DNA of 64,000 bases from the NCBI GenBank assembly GCA_050330635.1, contig JBHJNQ010000016.1:25327-89326 (forward strand), in the 5' to 3' direction. The position numbers were made by a program, and so were the translations under genes. Of the stretch, positions 1 through 8,406 are shown in pieces. The notes under the pieces are model-generated. The model saw nothing but the letters and a program-made list of their open reading frames with translations, was not told where the DNA came from and searched no databases. Within the stretch, counting starts at the first letter, position 1. Each line of letters starts with the position of its first letter. Origin of the DNA: CADEDH01 sp050330635. GTDB taxonomy: Bacteria; Actinomycetota; Acidimicrobiia; Acidimicrobiales; SZUA-35.

Positions 1-42
1 GTGGTGAACCGACGGTTGGACCACCTCGTGGGGGCGGTGCCA

Positions 43-468
43 TCAGAGCTCGTCGGCGGGGGTGACGAGTTCCATCTCGTCGGCACAGTGACGAGGGGCC
101 TGTGGAATCTGATCGTTGGCCAGCGTCATGCGCAGCTCGGCCCCGCAGGTGGGGCAGCGGTAGTTGAGCCGCACCCGCCGGAGCTCGCCCGGCGGGGGGG
201 CCTCCGGCACGGGCCGGGCGAAGGCTCCGATGACGGCGACACCGCCCATCACGATCACGTACATGAGCGCCAGGGCGACGACGACCCGGAACACCGGCAG
301 GCCGAACGCCAGCAGCCCGAGACCCAGCGCCAGGATCCCCAGCTGGATCAGTCGATGCCGACGACGCAGGACGCCACGATCGTGGCTCCGGGCGTTCGAC
401 TCCACGGGGCTCTCGTCGTTGTCGATGTACTCCGGGAAGTCGGTCGTCGGCTCGAAGTCGGTCACCAA
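43..468 (-). CDS. Membrane protein with C-terminal zinc-ribbon-like motif (hypothetical)
   Basis: 141 residues. The N-terminal ~35 residues are acidic and polar. Two closely spaced hydrophobic segments follow at about residues 40-58 and 61-83, then a short soluble tail. The tail carries CPTCGAEL and, about 20 residues later, RHC, so CxxC plus HC could bind one zinc ion. I do not recognise a named family. The layout (membrane hairpin followed by a small zinc-ribbon-like knuckle) is seen in uncharacterised actinobacterial proteins. It reads away from the window edge, and its neighbour on the same strand is the thiolase, 94 bases upstream. The function is unknown. The ORF is credible because of its clean composition and hydrophobic pattern. 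Confidence 0.7.
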   Translation of the reverse strand: MVTDFEPTTDFPEYIDNDESPVESNARSHDRGVLRRRHRLIQLGILALGLGLLAFGLPVFRVVVALALMYVIVMGGVAVIGAFARPVPEAPPPGELRRVRLNYRCPTCGAELRMTLANDQIPQAPRHCADEMELVTPADEL

Positions 469-562
469 AGATCAGCGTAGCGACAACCGCTCCGGCCCCG
501 CCGCATCGGGGCGCGACGGACAGCGGGCCGGGCCGGGGTGCGCCGCCCTCGGGCGAGGTCGC

Positions 563-1756
563 TCACCCGAGACGTTCGATGATGGTGGCGTTGGCCATGC
601 CGCCGCCCTCACACATCGTCTGCAGGCCGTAACGGCCGCCGGTCCGCTCGAGCTCGTTGAGCAGCGTGGCCATCAGCCGGGCGCCGGAGCAGCCGAGCGG
701 GTGACCGAGGGCGATCGCACCCCCGTTGGGATTGACCTTCTCCATGTCGGGATGGTGCTCGGCCGCCCAGGCCAGCACGACCGAGGCGAAGGCCTCGTTG
801 ACCTCGAACACGTCGATGTCGTCCATGCCCAGACCCGACCGCTCCAGCACCTTGGCGGTGGCGGGAATGGGCCCGGTCAGCATCGTCACCGGGTCGACTC
901 CGGCGAGGGCGAAGCTGTGGAACTTCGCCCGGGGGCGCAGGCCCAACTCGTTGGCCTTCGACTCGCTCATGATGAGCACGGCCGCCGCCCCGTCGGTGAT
1001 CTGGGAGCTGTTGCCGGCCGTCACCTTCCCGTCGGGGAGGAAGGCGGGCTTCAGCCCGGCCAGGACCTCGAGCGACGTGTCGCGGATGCCACCGTCGGTG
1101 GTGACGGTCTCGCCGGTCACCACGACCCTGCCGGCCTCCCGATCGAGCACCTTCTCCGCCACCGGCAGCATCTCGTTGTCGTAACGCCCCTCGTAGCGGG
1201 CCCGGGCCGCCCGCTGCTGGCTCGACAGGGCGAAGGCGTCGAGGTCGTCCCGGCTGATGCCCCACTTGTCGGCGATCATCTCGGCCCCGATGCCCTGGGG
1301 CTGGAGGCCGCCGACGTCGGCGTAGCGGTCCTGCATCGACGTGGGGAAGGGGTCCCCGACGTCCTTGACCATCAGCGACGCCCCCATCGGCACGAGGCTC
1401 ATCACCTCGACACCGGCGGCGATCACGACGTCGTAGGCCCCCGCCATCACCCCCTGGGCGGCGAAGTGGGCCGACTGTTGGGACGATCCGCACTGCCGGT
1501 CGACCGTGGTCGACGGCACCGATTCGGGCCACCCGGCGGTGAGGACGGCGTTGCGGCCCACGTTGACCGCCTGGGCCCCGACCTGCATGACGCAACCCAT
1601 GATGACGTCGTCGACCAGCGCAGGGTCGAGATCGTTGCGGGTGGCCAACCCCTCCAACACCTGGGCCGCCAGCTCGGCCGGGTGCCAGCCCGAAAGTTGG
1701 CCGTTGCGCTTACCCATGGGCGTGCGCAGGGCGTCGACGATGACAGCGTTCTCCAC
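563..1756 (-). CDS. Acetyl-CoA C-acyltransferase (thiolase, FadA-like)
   Basis: 397 residues, the usual length for a degradative or biosynthetic thiolase. The nucleophilic cysteine is C89 in DRQCGSSQQ. The C-terminal catalytic pair is H352 in GGAIALGHPLG and C382 in TMCEGGGMAN. The enzyme cleaves 3-ketoacyl-CoA to acetyl-CoA plus a shortened acyl-CoA, or condenses two acyl-CoAs in reverse. It is cytosolic and acts in beta-oxidation. The start MENAVIVDALRTP matches the family N-terminus exactly. The gene is divergent from the isomerase-like gene at 1906 with a 149-base gap that must hold both promoters. A crotonase and an acyl-CoA synthetase nearby support a fatty-acid role. Chain-length specificity cannot be read from the sequence. 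Confidence 0.95.
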   Translation of the reverse strand: MENAVIVDALRTPMGKRNGQLSGWHPAELAAQVLEGLATRNDLDPALVDDVIMGCVMQVGAQAVNVGRNAVLTAGWPESVPSTTVDRQCGSSQQSAHFAAQGVMAGAYDVVIAAGVEVMSLVPMGASLMVKDVGDPFPTSMQDRYADVGGLQPQGIGAEMIADKWGISRDDLDAFALSSQQRAARARYEGRYDNEMLPVAEKVLDREAGRVVVTGETVTTDGGIRDTSLEVLAGLKPAFLPDGKVTAGNSSQITDGAAAVLIMSESKANELGLRPRAKFHSFALAGVDPVTMLTGPIPATAKVLERSGLGMDDIDVFEVNEAFASVVLAWAAEHHPDMEKVNPNGGAIALGHPLGCSGARLMATLLNELERTGGRYGLQTMCEGGGMANATIIERLG

Positions 1757-1905
1757 TGGTGTGCTCCTCGGAATGGGTCGACGTGCGGCGGGTCGACGGA
1801 CGGTCGTACCCCGACGGTACCGGTTCGCCGCCCCCGGCGGCGAGCCGGCCCCACGCCCACACTCGGCCTCACCCCTGACTCCGCCCCACCCCTACACTCC
1901 GCTCA

Positions 1906-2646
1906 ATGGACACGAGCTCCCCGATGGAACCGTCCGCCCTCGTCGAGGTCGTCGCCACCGAGGGCGACCGCCTCCTGGCCGCCGCCGTCACCGGCCTGGA
2001 CCGGCCGGTGGCCGCCTGCCCGGGGTGGGACGTGGCCCGGCTGGTCGTCCACGTGGGACGGGTCCACGACGGGATCACCCGGATCATCGAGGCCGACAGC
2101 ACGGAACGCCCCACCGTGGGATCGGCCGATCGGCCCGCCGGCGACGTCATCGCCTGGGGGCGGGCTCGCCTCGACCGGCTCGTGGAGGTGCTGCGGGCCA
2201 CCGACCCGGCCCGCCCGATCTGGACATGGGGGGACGGGGGTACCGTCGGCTGGTACGCCCGGCGGATGGCCCACGAGACGCTCGTCCACCGGTGGGACGT
2301 CGAGTCGGCGGTGGCGGCGCCGACCCCGATCGACGGCGACCTGGCGGCCGACGGAGTCGACGAGCTGCTCCACGTCGGCATGCGGTACTCGTCGGATCCG
2401 ACGCAGACGTACTCCTACCCGTCCGGCTCGCTGCACCTCCACCGCACCGACGGCCCCGGTGAATGGTTGGTGCTGGCCGACGACGGCGGCGGCCTCGTGG
2501 TGACCAGGGAGCACGCCAAGGGTGACGTGGCGGTGCGGGGATCCGGCGCCGATCTCCTCCTCTACCTGTGGGGACGGAGTGGTGACCGCCTCGAGGTGTT
2601 CGGCGACGAGGAGCTGGCGCAGGCGTGGGCCCGTGTCGCCCCCTGA
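1906..2646 (+). CDS. Maleylpyruvate isomerase family (mycothiol-dependent, DinB-like) protein
   Basis: 246 residues. The N-terminal half has the MDMPI/DinB four-helix signature: a cluster reading CPGWDVARLVVHVGRVHDG near residue 40, and HRWDVE near residue 130 that can supply a metal-binding histidine. In this family these histidines hold a divalent metal, and the thiol cofactor is mycothiol, which is found in actinobacteria. The C-terminal half matches the small MDMPI C-terminal domain in position and length. Many members of this TIGR03083-like group have no proven substrate, so true maleylpyruvate isomerase activity is not implied. An alternative start is the ATG six codons in, at 1924. The acyl-CoA synthetase follows 144 bases downstream. 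Confidence 0.85.
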   Translation: MDTSSPMEPSALVEVVATEGDRLLAAAVTGLDRPVAACPGWDVARLVVHVGRVHDGITRIIEADSTERPTVGSADRPAGDVIAWGRARLDRLVEVLRATDPARPIWTWGDGGTVGWYARRMAHETLVHRWDVESAVAAPTPIDGDLAADGVDELLHVGMRYSSDPTQTYSYPSGSLHLHRTDGPGEWLVLADDGGGLVVTREHAKGDVAVRGSGADLLLYLWGRSGDRLEVFGDEELAQAWARVAP

Positions 2647-2790
2647 ACGTCCAGCGGTGAGCCAGCGGGTTGAGCGGCAGCTCTCCCGCCGGGGCCGGTA
2701 CCCTTGCGGTGCCACAGAGTGCCAGAGAGACGCACCTGGCGGGCCGAGCACCATGACAGGTCGCCGGACCACCGCATCCGAGGAGTCACC

Positions 2791-4587
2791 ATGACCACCA
2801 CCGCTGAGATCGACGCCAAGATCGAGGGCCAGACCGTGCCCGGCCGGTTCCTCGAGATCCTGCCCACGATCGAGCATCTCGTCGCCCTGCGGTCGAAGGA
2901 CGCCGATGGCGCCTGGCACGAGACCACGTTCGGAGAGTTCGCCCAGCAGGTGGCCCGGGTGGCCGCCGGGCTTGCGGTCCAGGGCCTCGGCCACGGCGAT
3001 CGCCTCCTGCTGATGCTCCGGAACCGGCCCGAGTTCCACGTGCTCGACACCGCCGCCCTGTTCCTCGGGGCGACCCCGGTCTCGATCTACAACAGCTCGT
3101 CGGCGGAGCAGGTCGAGTACCTGGCCGGCGACGCCGCGGCGAAGCTCGCCGTGGTCGAGGACCGGGGCTTCTACGAGAGCGTGGCCAAGGTCCGCCACAA
3201 CATCCCCTCGCTGACCCGGGTCGGGGTGGTCGACGATGCCGATACGGGTGCCGATTTCAACTACGACCAGCTCCTGGCGGCCGACCCCCTCGACCTGGCC
3301 GAGGCGGCCAAGGGTGTCGCCCCCGACGATCTGGCCACCCTCATCTACACCTCCGGGACCACCGGCCCGTCGAAGGGGGTCATGATCGACCACCGCAACG
3401 TGTGCTGGACGGTCGAGTGCCTGACCGAGGCCCTGGGGCTCGACGATCTGGCCGGCAAGCGGCTGGTGAGCTATCTGCCGATGGCCCACATCGCCGAGCG
3501 CATGGTGAGCCACTACCAGACGTTGTGTGTCGGCTACGAGATCAGCTGCTGTCCCGACCCGACGCTGTTCGCCGCCTACGCCGGCGAGGTCCACCCCAAC
3601 ATCATGTTCGGGGTGCCGCGGGTGTGGGAGAAGATCTACGCCGGGGTCCAGGCGGCGCTGGCCGCCGACCCGGAGAAGGAGCGGGCGGTGGCCGAGGGCG
3701 TCGCCGCCGCCGGCCCCATCGCCGAGAAGATGACGTGGGGCACCGCCACCCCGGAGGAGATCGAGACCTACGAGTTCCTCGACGCCGTCGCCTTCTCCAC
3801 CATCCGCCAGCTGGTGGGCCTCGACGATCTGGTCGTCGCCATCACCGGGGCGGCCCCCATCCCAGCCGAGCTCCTGTCGTGGTTCCGCACGATCGGGGTG
3901 CCGCTGTCGGAGATCTACGGCCTGTCGGAGACGACCGGCCCCATGACCTGGGCCCCCTACAGGGTCAAGCCGGGGTCGGTCGGGCACGCCTGCCCCGGGG
4001 TCGAGGTCCGCCTCGGCGACGACGGCGAGGTCCTGTGCCGAGGCGGCAACGTATTCCGGGGGTACCTGAACCAGCCGGACAAGACGGCCGAGGTGATCGA
4101 TGCCGACGGCTGGTTCCACTCGGGCGACATCGGCGAGCTCGACGACGACGGCTACCTCCGCATCGTCGACCGCAAGAAGGAGCTTATCGTCACGGCCGGG
4201 GGCAAGAACCTATCGCCGTCCAATCTCGAGTCGGCGCTGAAGATGATCCCCCTCGTCGGTCAGGCCGTGGCCATCGGCGACCGTCGGCCCTTCGTGTCGG
4301 CCCTGGTGGTCCTCGACCCCGACGTGGCGCCCCAGTGGGCGGCCCGCCACGGGATCGAGTTCTCCTCGCTCGAGGATCTGGCTGGTCACCCCGACGTGGT
4401 GGCGGAGATCGAGGGCGCCCTGGGCGAGGCCATGGCGCCGTTCAACCACGCCGAGAAGGTGAAGAAGATCAAGGTCCTGGGCGAGGAGTGGCTGCCCGAC
4501 ACCGATCTGCTCACCCCCACCTCGAAGCTGAAGCGGCGGGGCATCCACGCTCGCTACGAGGCGGAGATCGACGCCCTTTACAGCTGA
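2791..4587 (+). CDS. Long-chain acyl-CoA synthetase (AMP-dependent, FadD15-like)
   Basis: 598 residues. It activates fatty acids through an acyl-adenylate and transfers them to CoA. The AMP/P-loop motif TSGTTGPSKGVM lies near residue 190. The A5-type motif YGLSETTGPMT and the hinge region GDIGELDDDGYLRIVDRKKE follow in the expected order, and the catalytic C-terminal lysine region is intact. The start ATG at 2791 follows a GAGGAG-type ribosome site. The open frame extends upstream to 2704, but that part is proline/arginine-rich and without homology. Length and motif order resemble the mycobacterial FadD15 and eukaryotic ACSBG branch. The gene is convergent with the crotonase gene, with a shared stem-loop covering both stop codons. 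Confidence 0.93.
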   Translation: MTTTAEIDAKIEGQTVPGRFLEILPTIEHLVALRSKDADGAWHETTFGEFAQQVARVAAGLAVQGLGHGDRLLLMLRNRPEFHVLDTAALFLGATPVSIYNSSSAEQVEYLAGDAAAKLAVVEDRGFYESVAKVRHNIPSLTRVGVVDDADTGADFNYDQLLAADPLDLAEAAKGVAPDDLATLIYTSGTTGPSKGVMIDHRNVCWTVECLTEALGLDDLAGKRLVSYLPMAHIAERMVSHYQTLCVGYEISCCPDPTLFAAYAGEVHPNIMFGVPRVWEKIYAGVQAALAADPEKERAVAEGVAAAGPIAEKMTWGTATPEEIETYEFLDAVAFSTIRQLVGLDDLVVAITGAAPIPAELLSWFRTIGVPLSEIYGLSETTGPMTWAPYRVKPGSVGHACPGVEVRLGDDGEVLCRGGNVFRGYLNQPDKTAEVIDADGWFHSGDIGELDDDGYLRIVDRKKELIVTAGGKNLSPSNLESALKMIPLVGQAVAIGDRRPFVSALVVLDPDVAPQWAARHGIEFSSLEDLAGHPDVVAEIEGALGEAMAPFNHAEKVKKIKVLGEEWLPDTDLLTPTSKLKRRGIHARYEAEIDALYS

Positions 4588-4632
4588 CGGGGACGGCGGC
4601 AGGGCGCCGCTCGCCCCGACGGTGGCCGTCAG
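4584..4632. terminator. Bidirectional stem-loop between convergent genes
   Basis: The outer arms CTGACGG (4584-4590) and CCGTCAG (4626-4632) are perfect reverse complements. Inside them, GGGG..CGGCG pairs with CGCCG..CCCC around a short GC-rich loop. Both flanking stop codons sit inside the outer arms. There is no U-tract, which is common for actinobacterial terminators. Termination is inferred from position and structure only. Confidence 0.5.
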
Positions 4633-5432
4633 CGGTTCTGCCAGTCGACCGGTTCCTTCGACAGGAAGCCGGCCATGGCCCGGCGAGAATCTTCGGTGCC
4701 GCTGGTGAGGATCTGGGTCCGGTTCTCCATGTCGATCCCGGCCTGGAGTGAGCCGACCTCCAGGTTCGACCACATCACCTCCTTGGTCATCCACACCCCC
4801 ATGGGGCTGTTGCCGGCGATCATCTCGGCCGTGGCCAGGGCCTCGTCGATCAGGGCGCCGTCGTCGACCACCCGGCTGACCAGACCCAGCTTGTCGGCCT
4901 CGTCGGCCCCGAACACCCGTCCGGTCAGCATCAGCTCCCACGCCCGGGAGGCCCCGATGAGGCGGGGCAGCAGCCACGACACCCCGATGTCGCAGCCCGA
5001 GATCCCGAGGCGGACGAACGCCGTGCCGAACCTGGCCGACCGGGCGCAGATGCGGACGTCGCTGGCCAGGGCGATGGCGAAGCCCCCACCGGCGGCGGCC
5101 CCGTTGATGGCGGAGATGATCGGCTGGCGGGTGGCCCGCATGTGGGGTACGAGACGGGCGATGAACTGCTGAACGGCCATGCCCTGTTGGGGACGGCCCT
5201 GGTCTTCGGTCCCGGGGATCTCGCCGAACCCGGTGAGGTCGAGACCGGCGCAGAAGCCGCGGCCGGCGCCGGTGATGATCACGGCCCGGCAGTCGTGGTC
5301 GGCGTGGACGGTGTCGAGGGCGGCGTGCAGCTCGTCGACCAGCTCGTGGGTGAGGGCGTTGAGCCGCTCCGGTCGGTTGAGGGTGAGCTGGGTGATGCCG
5401 GGTTTGGGGGAGGAGATCTCGACGCAGGACAT
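4629..5432 (-). CDS. Enoyl-CoA hydratase/isomerase (crotonase) family protein
   Basis: 267 residues, a normal single-domain crotonase. The oxyanion-hole region FCAGLDLTGFGEIPG near residue 60-75 and NGAAAGGGFAIALASDVRI near residue 110 are typical. The position of the second catalytic glutamate reads GISGCDIGVSWLLPRLIG, with aspartate where hydratases often have glutamate. Hydratase, isomerase or another crotonase activity therefore remains open. The protein is cytosolic and probably acts with the thiolase and acyl-CoA synthetase nearby. It is divergent from the luciferase-like gene at 5555, with a 122-base shared promoter region. Confidence 0.9.
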   Translation of the reverse strand: MSCVEISSPKPGITQLTLNRPERLNALTHELVDELHAALDTVHADHDCRAVIITGAGRGFCAGLDLTGFGEIPGTEDQGRPQQGMAVQQFIARLVPHMRATRQPIISAINGAAAGGGFAIALASDVRICARSARFGTAFVRLGISGCDIGVSWLLPRLIGASRAWELMLTGRVFGADEADKLGLVSRVVDDGALIDEALATAEMIAGNSPMGVWMTKEVMWSNLEVGSLQAGIDMENRTQILTSGTEDSRRAMAGFLSKEPVDWQNR

Positions 5433-5554
5433 CGCCCGATCCTAGGTTGTGGCCACGGGGGCCGTCCCGTCCGTGACGTGCCCGCGGCCGGACGGTACCG
5501 GTCCGGCCAGCCACCCGACACAACCGACCCGACACGATCCGAGGAGTCTCTGCG

Positions 5555-6406
5555 ATGGACATTGGCGTGATGATGTTCCCGACCGACAAGGCGATCCAGC
5601 CGATCCCGCTCGCCGTCGAGGCCGAGCAGCGCGGCTTCGGGTCGATCTGGTTTCCGGAGCACAGCCACATCCCGTCGAGTCGGGAGACCCCGTGGGGTGG
5701 CCGGGAGGGGGCCCCGCCCCTGCCCGAGGAGTACTGGCGGAGCCACGATCAGTTCGTGGCCCTCGCCGCCGTGGCCGGCGCCACCTCGTCGATCAAGCTC
5801 GCCACCGGCATCACCCTCGTGGCCCAACGTGACCCCCTGTGGCTGGCCAAGGAGGTGGCGAGCCTCGACATGATCTCCGGTGGACGGTTCATCTTCGGCA
5901 TCGGCTACGGGTGGAACAAGGAGGAGATGGCGAACCACGGGCTGGCCTACCGCGACCGCAGGGCGGTGCTGCGGGAGAACATCCTGGCCTGCAAGGCCAT
6001 CTGGGCCGACGACGAGTTCGGCTTCGAGGGCGACCACGTCAACCTCACCCCCTCGTGGTCGTGGCCCAAGCCGACCCAGCAGCCCCACCCTCCGATCCTG
6101 ATGGGGGCGGCCCCCGGTCCGCGCACCCTGGCCGACATCGTCGAGTTCTGTGACGGGTGGATGCCTATCCACGGTCGCTACGACATCCTGGCCCAGCTCG
6201 CCGACGTGACGAAGGCGTGGGCCGACGCCGGGCGCGATCCGGCCGATTTCCGGTGGGGCGTGTTCGCCCTGCCCCCCGACGCCGAGCTGATCGAGGCCTA
6301 CGCCGCGGCCGGCGCCTCGTGGGGCGCTTTCGGCCTGCCCTCGGCGCCGGCCGACGAGGTCCTGCCCTGGCTCGACCGGCTGGCCGCCCTCCTGCCCTCC
6401 ACCTAG
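5555..6406 (+). CDS. LLM class F420-dependent oxidoreductase (TIGR03619-like)
   Basis: 283 residues, a complete luciferase-like TIM barrel. Family landmarks are the N-terminal MDIGVMMFP strand, WFPEHSHIPSSR near residue 30-45, KLATGITLVAQRDPLWLAKEVASLD in the 80s, and SGGRFIFGIGYGWNKEEMANHG near residue 110. The SGGRFxxGxGxGWxxEE stretch is typical of F420-using members of this family. The substrate cannot be assigned. It is a paralogue of the 283-residue protein at 45543-46394, with the same length and motif spacing. It is followed by the ThDP lyase gene on the same strand after 49 bases, so the two may be cotranscribed. Confidence 0.9.
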   Translation: MDIGVMMFPTDKAIQPIPLAVEAEQRGFGSIWFPEHSHIPSSRETPWGGREGAPPLPEEYWRSHDQFVALAAVAGATSSIKLATGITLVAQRDPLWLAKEVASLDMISGGRFIFGIGYGWNKEEMANHGLAYRDRRAVLRENILACKAIWADDEFGFEGDHVNLTPSWSWPKPTQQPHPPILMGAAPGPRTLADIVEFCDGWMPIHGRYDILAQLADVTKAWADAGRDPADFRWGVFALPPDAELIEAYAAAGASWGAFGLPSAPADEVLPWLDRLAALLPST

Positions 6407-6455
6407 TTTTGACCCCGAACGGGGCGGCGCCCCGGATCCGACGAGAGGTGTGACC

Positions 6456-8120
6456 ATGGCCAGCGGTTCGATGACGGTGCACGGCGGTCGCCTGGCGGCC
6501 AAGGCCCTCAAGGCGGCGGGGGTGGACTGTGTGTTCACCCTGTCCGGGGGCCATGTGATGGGCATCTACGACGGGTGTCTCGACGAGGGGATCAAGGTTG
6601 TCGACGTCCGCCACGAGCAGGCCGCCACCCACGCCGCCGACGCCTGGGCCCGGCTCCACCCGGGCCGGGTGGGGGTGGCGATCCTGACCGCCGGGCCCGG
6701 GGTTACCGACGGGGTCACGGGCGTGGCCAACGCCTGGCGGGCCAACTCGCCGATCCTCGTGTTCGGGGGGCAGGGCCCGTTCAACAACCTCCGGCGGGGC
6801 TCGCTGCAGGAGATGGACCACGTGGCGGTGATGAAGCCCATCACGAAATGGGCCGACGCCTGCTACGAGACCCGCCGCATCGGCGAGTACATCGAGCTCG
6901 CCATCCGCACCGCCCTGAGCGGGGTTCCGGGGCCCGCCTTCCTCGAGATCCCGATGGACGTGCTCCACGGGCCGGTCGATCTGGCCACGGCGCCGCTGCC
7001 CCCGTTCCGCGACTACCGGGTGGCGTCCACCGCGGCCCAGCCGCTCCTCGACGAGGCCGTCACCATCCTGGCCGGCGCCGAGCGGCCGATGGTCATGGCC
7101 GGCACCGCCCTCAAGTGGTCGGAGGGGGCACCGGCGTTGCGCCGGTTCGTCGAGGCCACCCGGATCCCGTGCTTCACCAACGGCATGGCTCGGGGCCAGC
7201 TCCCCATGGACCACCAGCAGTTCTTCAACCGGAGCCGCTCCCACGCCCTCGGCGAGGCCGACGTGGTGGTGCTGGCCGGCACCCCCCTCGACTTCCGGAT
7301 GAAGTTCGGAGCCTCGATCCCGCCGGGGGCCAAGGTCGTCCAGCTCGATCTCGACGAGACCCTGATCGGTCAGAACCGGCCGAGCGATGTCGGCCTCGTC
7401 GGTAACCTGGGGGCCAACCTCGACGCCCTCCTCGACGCCATGGCCGCCTCGGGCGCCGACCTCGACTTCAGCGCCTGGTCATCGGAGCTTCGCACGATGG
7501 AGGACGAGGCGGAGGCGCTGCTGGCGACCCAGCTCGGGTCAGAGGAGGTGCCGATCGACCCTCTCCGGCTGTGTGCCGAGGTGGCCCGCTTCGTGGCCGG
7601 CGACGACTCGATGATCGTCATCGGCGACGGGGGCGACATCGTGGCCCAGGCGTCGAAGGTGCTGCGGGTGCCGCCCCGCGGAACCTGGATGGATCCGGGG
7701 CCCCTCGGCACCCTGGGGGTCGGCATGCCGTTCGCCCTCGCCGCCCAGCTGGCCCACCCCGATCAGCGGGTGCTGATCATCTACGGCGACGGCTCGTTCG
7801 GTCTCAACGGCTTCGAGTACGACACCGCCGTCCGTTTCGGGCTCCCCATCGTGGGGGTGGTGGGCAACGACGGGGCGTGGGGCCAGATGCTACGGCCCCA
7901 GGCCAAGATCTACGGCACCGACCGAGTGGTGGCGACCGAGCTCAACGTCACCCGCTACGACCGCATCGTCGAGGCCATGGGCGGCCACGGGGAACACGTC
8001 ACCGATCCCGACGACATCGCCCCCGCCCTGGAGCGGGCCTTCGCCTCGGGCAAGCCCGCCCTGGTCAACGTGGAGATGCGGCGCGACGTCGAGGGCATCA
8101 AGGGCTCGACCTACGTCTGA
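6456..8120 (+). CDS. Thiamine-diphosphate enzyme, 2-hydroxyacyl-CoA lyase 2 (ILVBL)-like / acetolactate-synthase superfamily
   Basis: 554 residues with the three-domain ThDP fold. The cofactor-activating glutamate is in VRHEQAATHAADAWAR near residue 50. The ThDP-binding motif is GDGSFGLNGFEYDTAVRFG followed by NDGAWG near residues 445-475. From memory, the N-terminal run FTLSGGHVMGIYDG and DVRHEQAATHAAD resemble human ILVBL/HACL2 more than canonical IlvB, hence a 2-hydroxyacyl-CoA lyase or oxalyl-CoA-type role is preferred over acetolactate synthesis. No small regulatory subunit gene is adjacent, which agrees with this. The ATG at 6456 is preferred over the in-frame GTG at 6450 because GAGAGG lies 7 bases upstream of it. 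Its neighbours are acyl-CoA genes. Confidence 0.85.
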   Translation: MASGSMTVHGGRLAAKALKAAGVDCVFTLSGGHVMGIYDGCLDEGIKVVDVRHEQAATHAADAWARLHPGRVGVAILTAGPGVTDGVTGVANAWRANSPILVFGGQGPFNNLRRGSLQEMDHVAVMKPITKWADACYETRRIGEYIELAIRTALSGVPGPAFLEIPMDVLHGPVDLATAPLPPFRDYRVASTAAQPLLDEAVTILAGAERPMVMAGTALKWSEGAPALRRFVEATRIPCFTNGMARGQLPMDHQQFFNRSRSHALGEADVVVLAGTPLDFRMKFGASIPPGAKVVQLDLDETLIGQNRPSDVGLVGNLGANLDALLDAMAASGADLDFSAWSSELRTMEDEAEALLATQLGSEEVPIDPLRLCAEVARFVAGDDSMIVIGDGGDIVAQASKVLRVPPRGTWMDPGPLGTLGVGMPFALAAQLAHPDQRVLIIYGDGSFGLNGFEYDTAVRFGLPIVGVVGNDGAWGQMLRPQAKIYGTDRVVATELNVTRYDRIVEAMGGHGEHVTDPDDIAPALERAFASGKPALVNVEMRRDVEGIKGSTYV

Positions 8121-8132
8121 GCGGCGGCGGCG

Positions 8133-8351
8133 ATCCGGCGACAGCTGCCGGTATCACCCGACGACCGACCGCTGGACGACGGCGACATCGTCAACGTGGG
8201 CGTCACCGCCGTCGTCGACGGGAGGCACCGCGACACCTCGGCCACCTTCATCGTCGGCAGGGTCGACGAACCGACGGTGCGCTGGTCGAGGGCCAGGGAG
8301 GCGACGCTGCGGGGGATCGAGGCCGTCGAGCCCGGGGGGCGGAGATCCTGA
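8133..8351 (+). pseudogene. Relic of methionine aminopeptidase (internal fragment)
   Basis: Directly after the ThDP enzyme stop, the same frame stays open to a TGA at 8349-8351. From about 8133 it reads as the middle of a type I methionine aminopeptidase: SPDDRPLDDGDIVNVGVTAV, then DGRHRDTSATFIVG, then REATLRGIEAVEPGGR. In active enzymes the two metal-binding aspartates lie in NVDVT and GDTS. Here the first is glycine (NVGVT), while RDTS keeps the second. The N-terminal part and the whole C-terminal half with the remaining metal ligands are missing. This is a decayed gene copy. The intact housekeeping map gene must lie elsewhere. Confidence 0.7.
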
Positions 8352-8370
8352 CGGTGGCGGGAGGTGCCCG

Positions 8371-8393
8371 GCGGACCGGGGGACCCGGTCCGC
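8371..8393. terminator. Perfect 10-bp stem-loop between convergent genes
   Basis: GCGGACCGGG at 8371-8380 and its exact reverse complement at 8384-8393 flank a GGA loop. The hairpin lies between the plus-strand ThDP gene (plus MetAP relic) and the minus-strand gene ending at 8407. It is likely a bidirectional terminator. Confidence 0.6.
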
Positions 8394-8406
8394 ACCGCGC
8401 CGGGAG

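Noticed and set aside
164..2503. Long plus-strand open frame opposite the thiolase gene
   Set aside because: Arg/Gly/His-rich translation with no motif; it is the antisense shadow of real genes in GC-rich DNA.
1903..4119. 738-codon minus-strand frame opposite the isomerase and acyl-CoA synthetase genes
   Set aside because: Repetitive Gly/Arg/His composition and no homology; both opposite genes have strong motifs.
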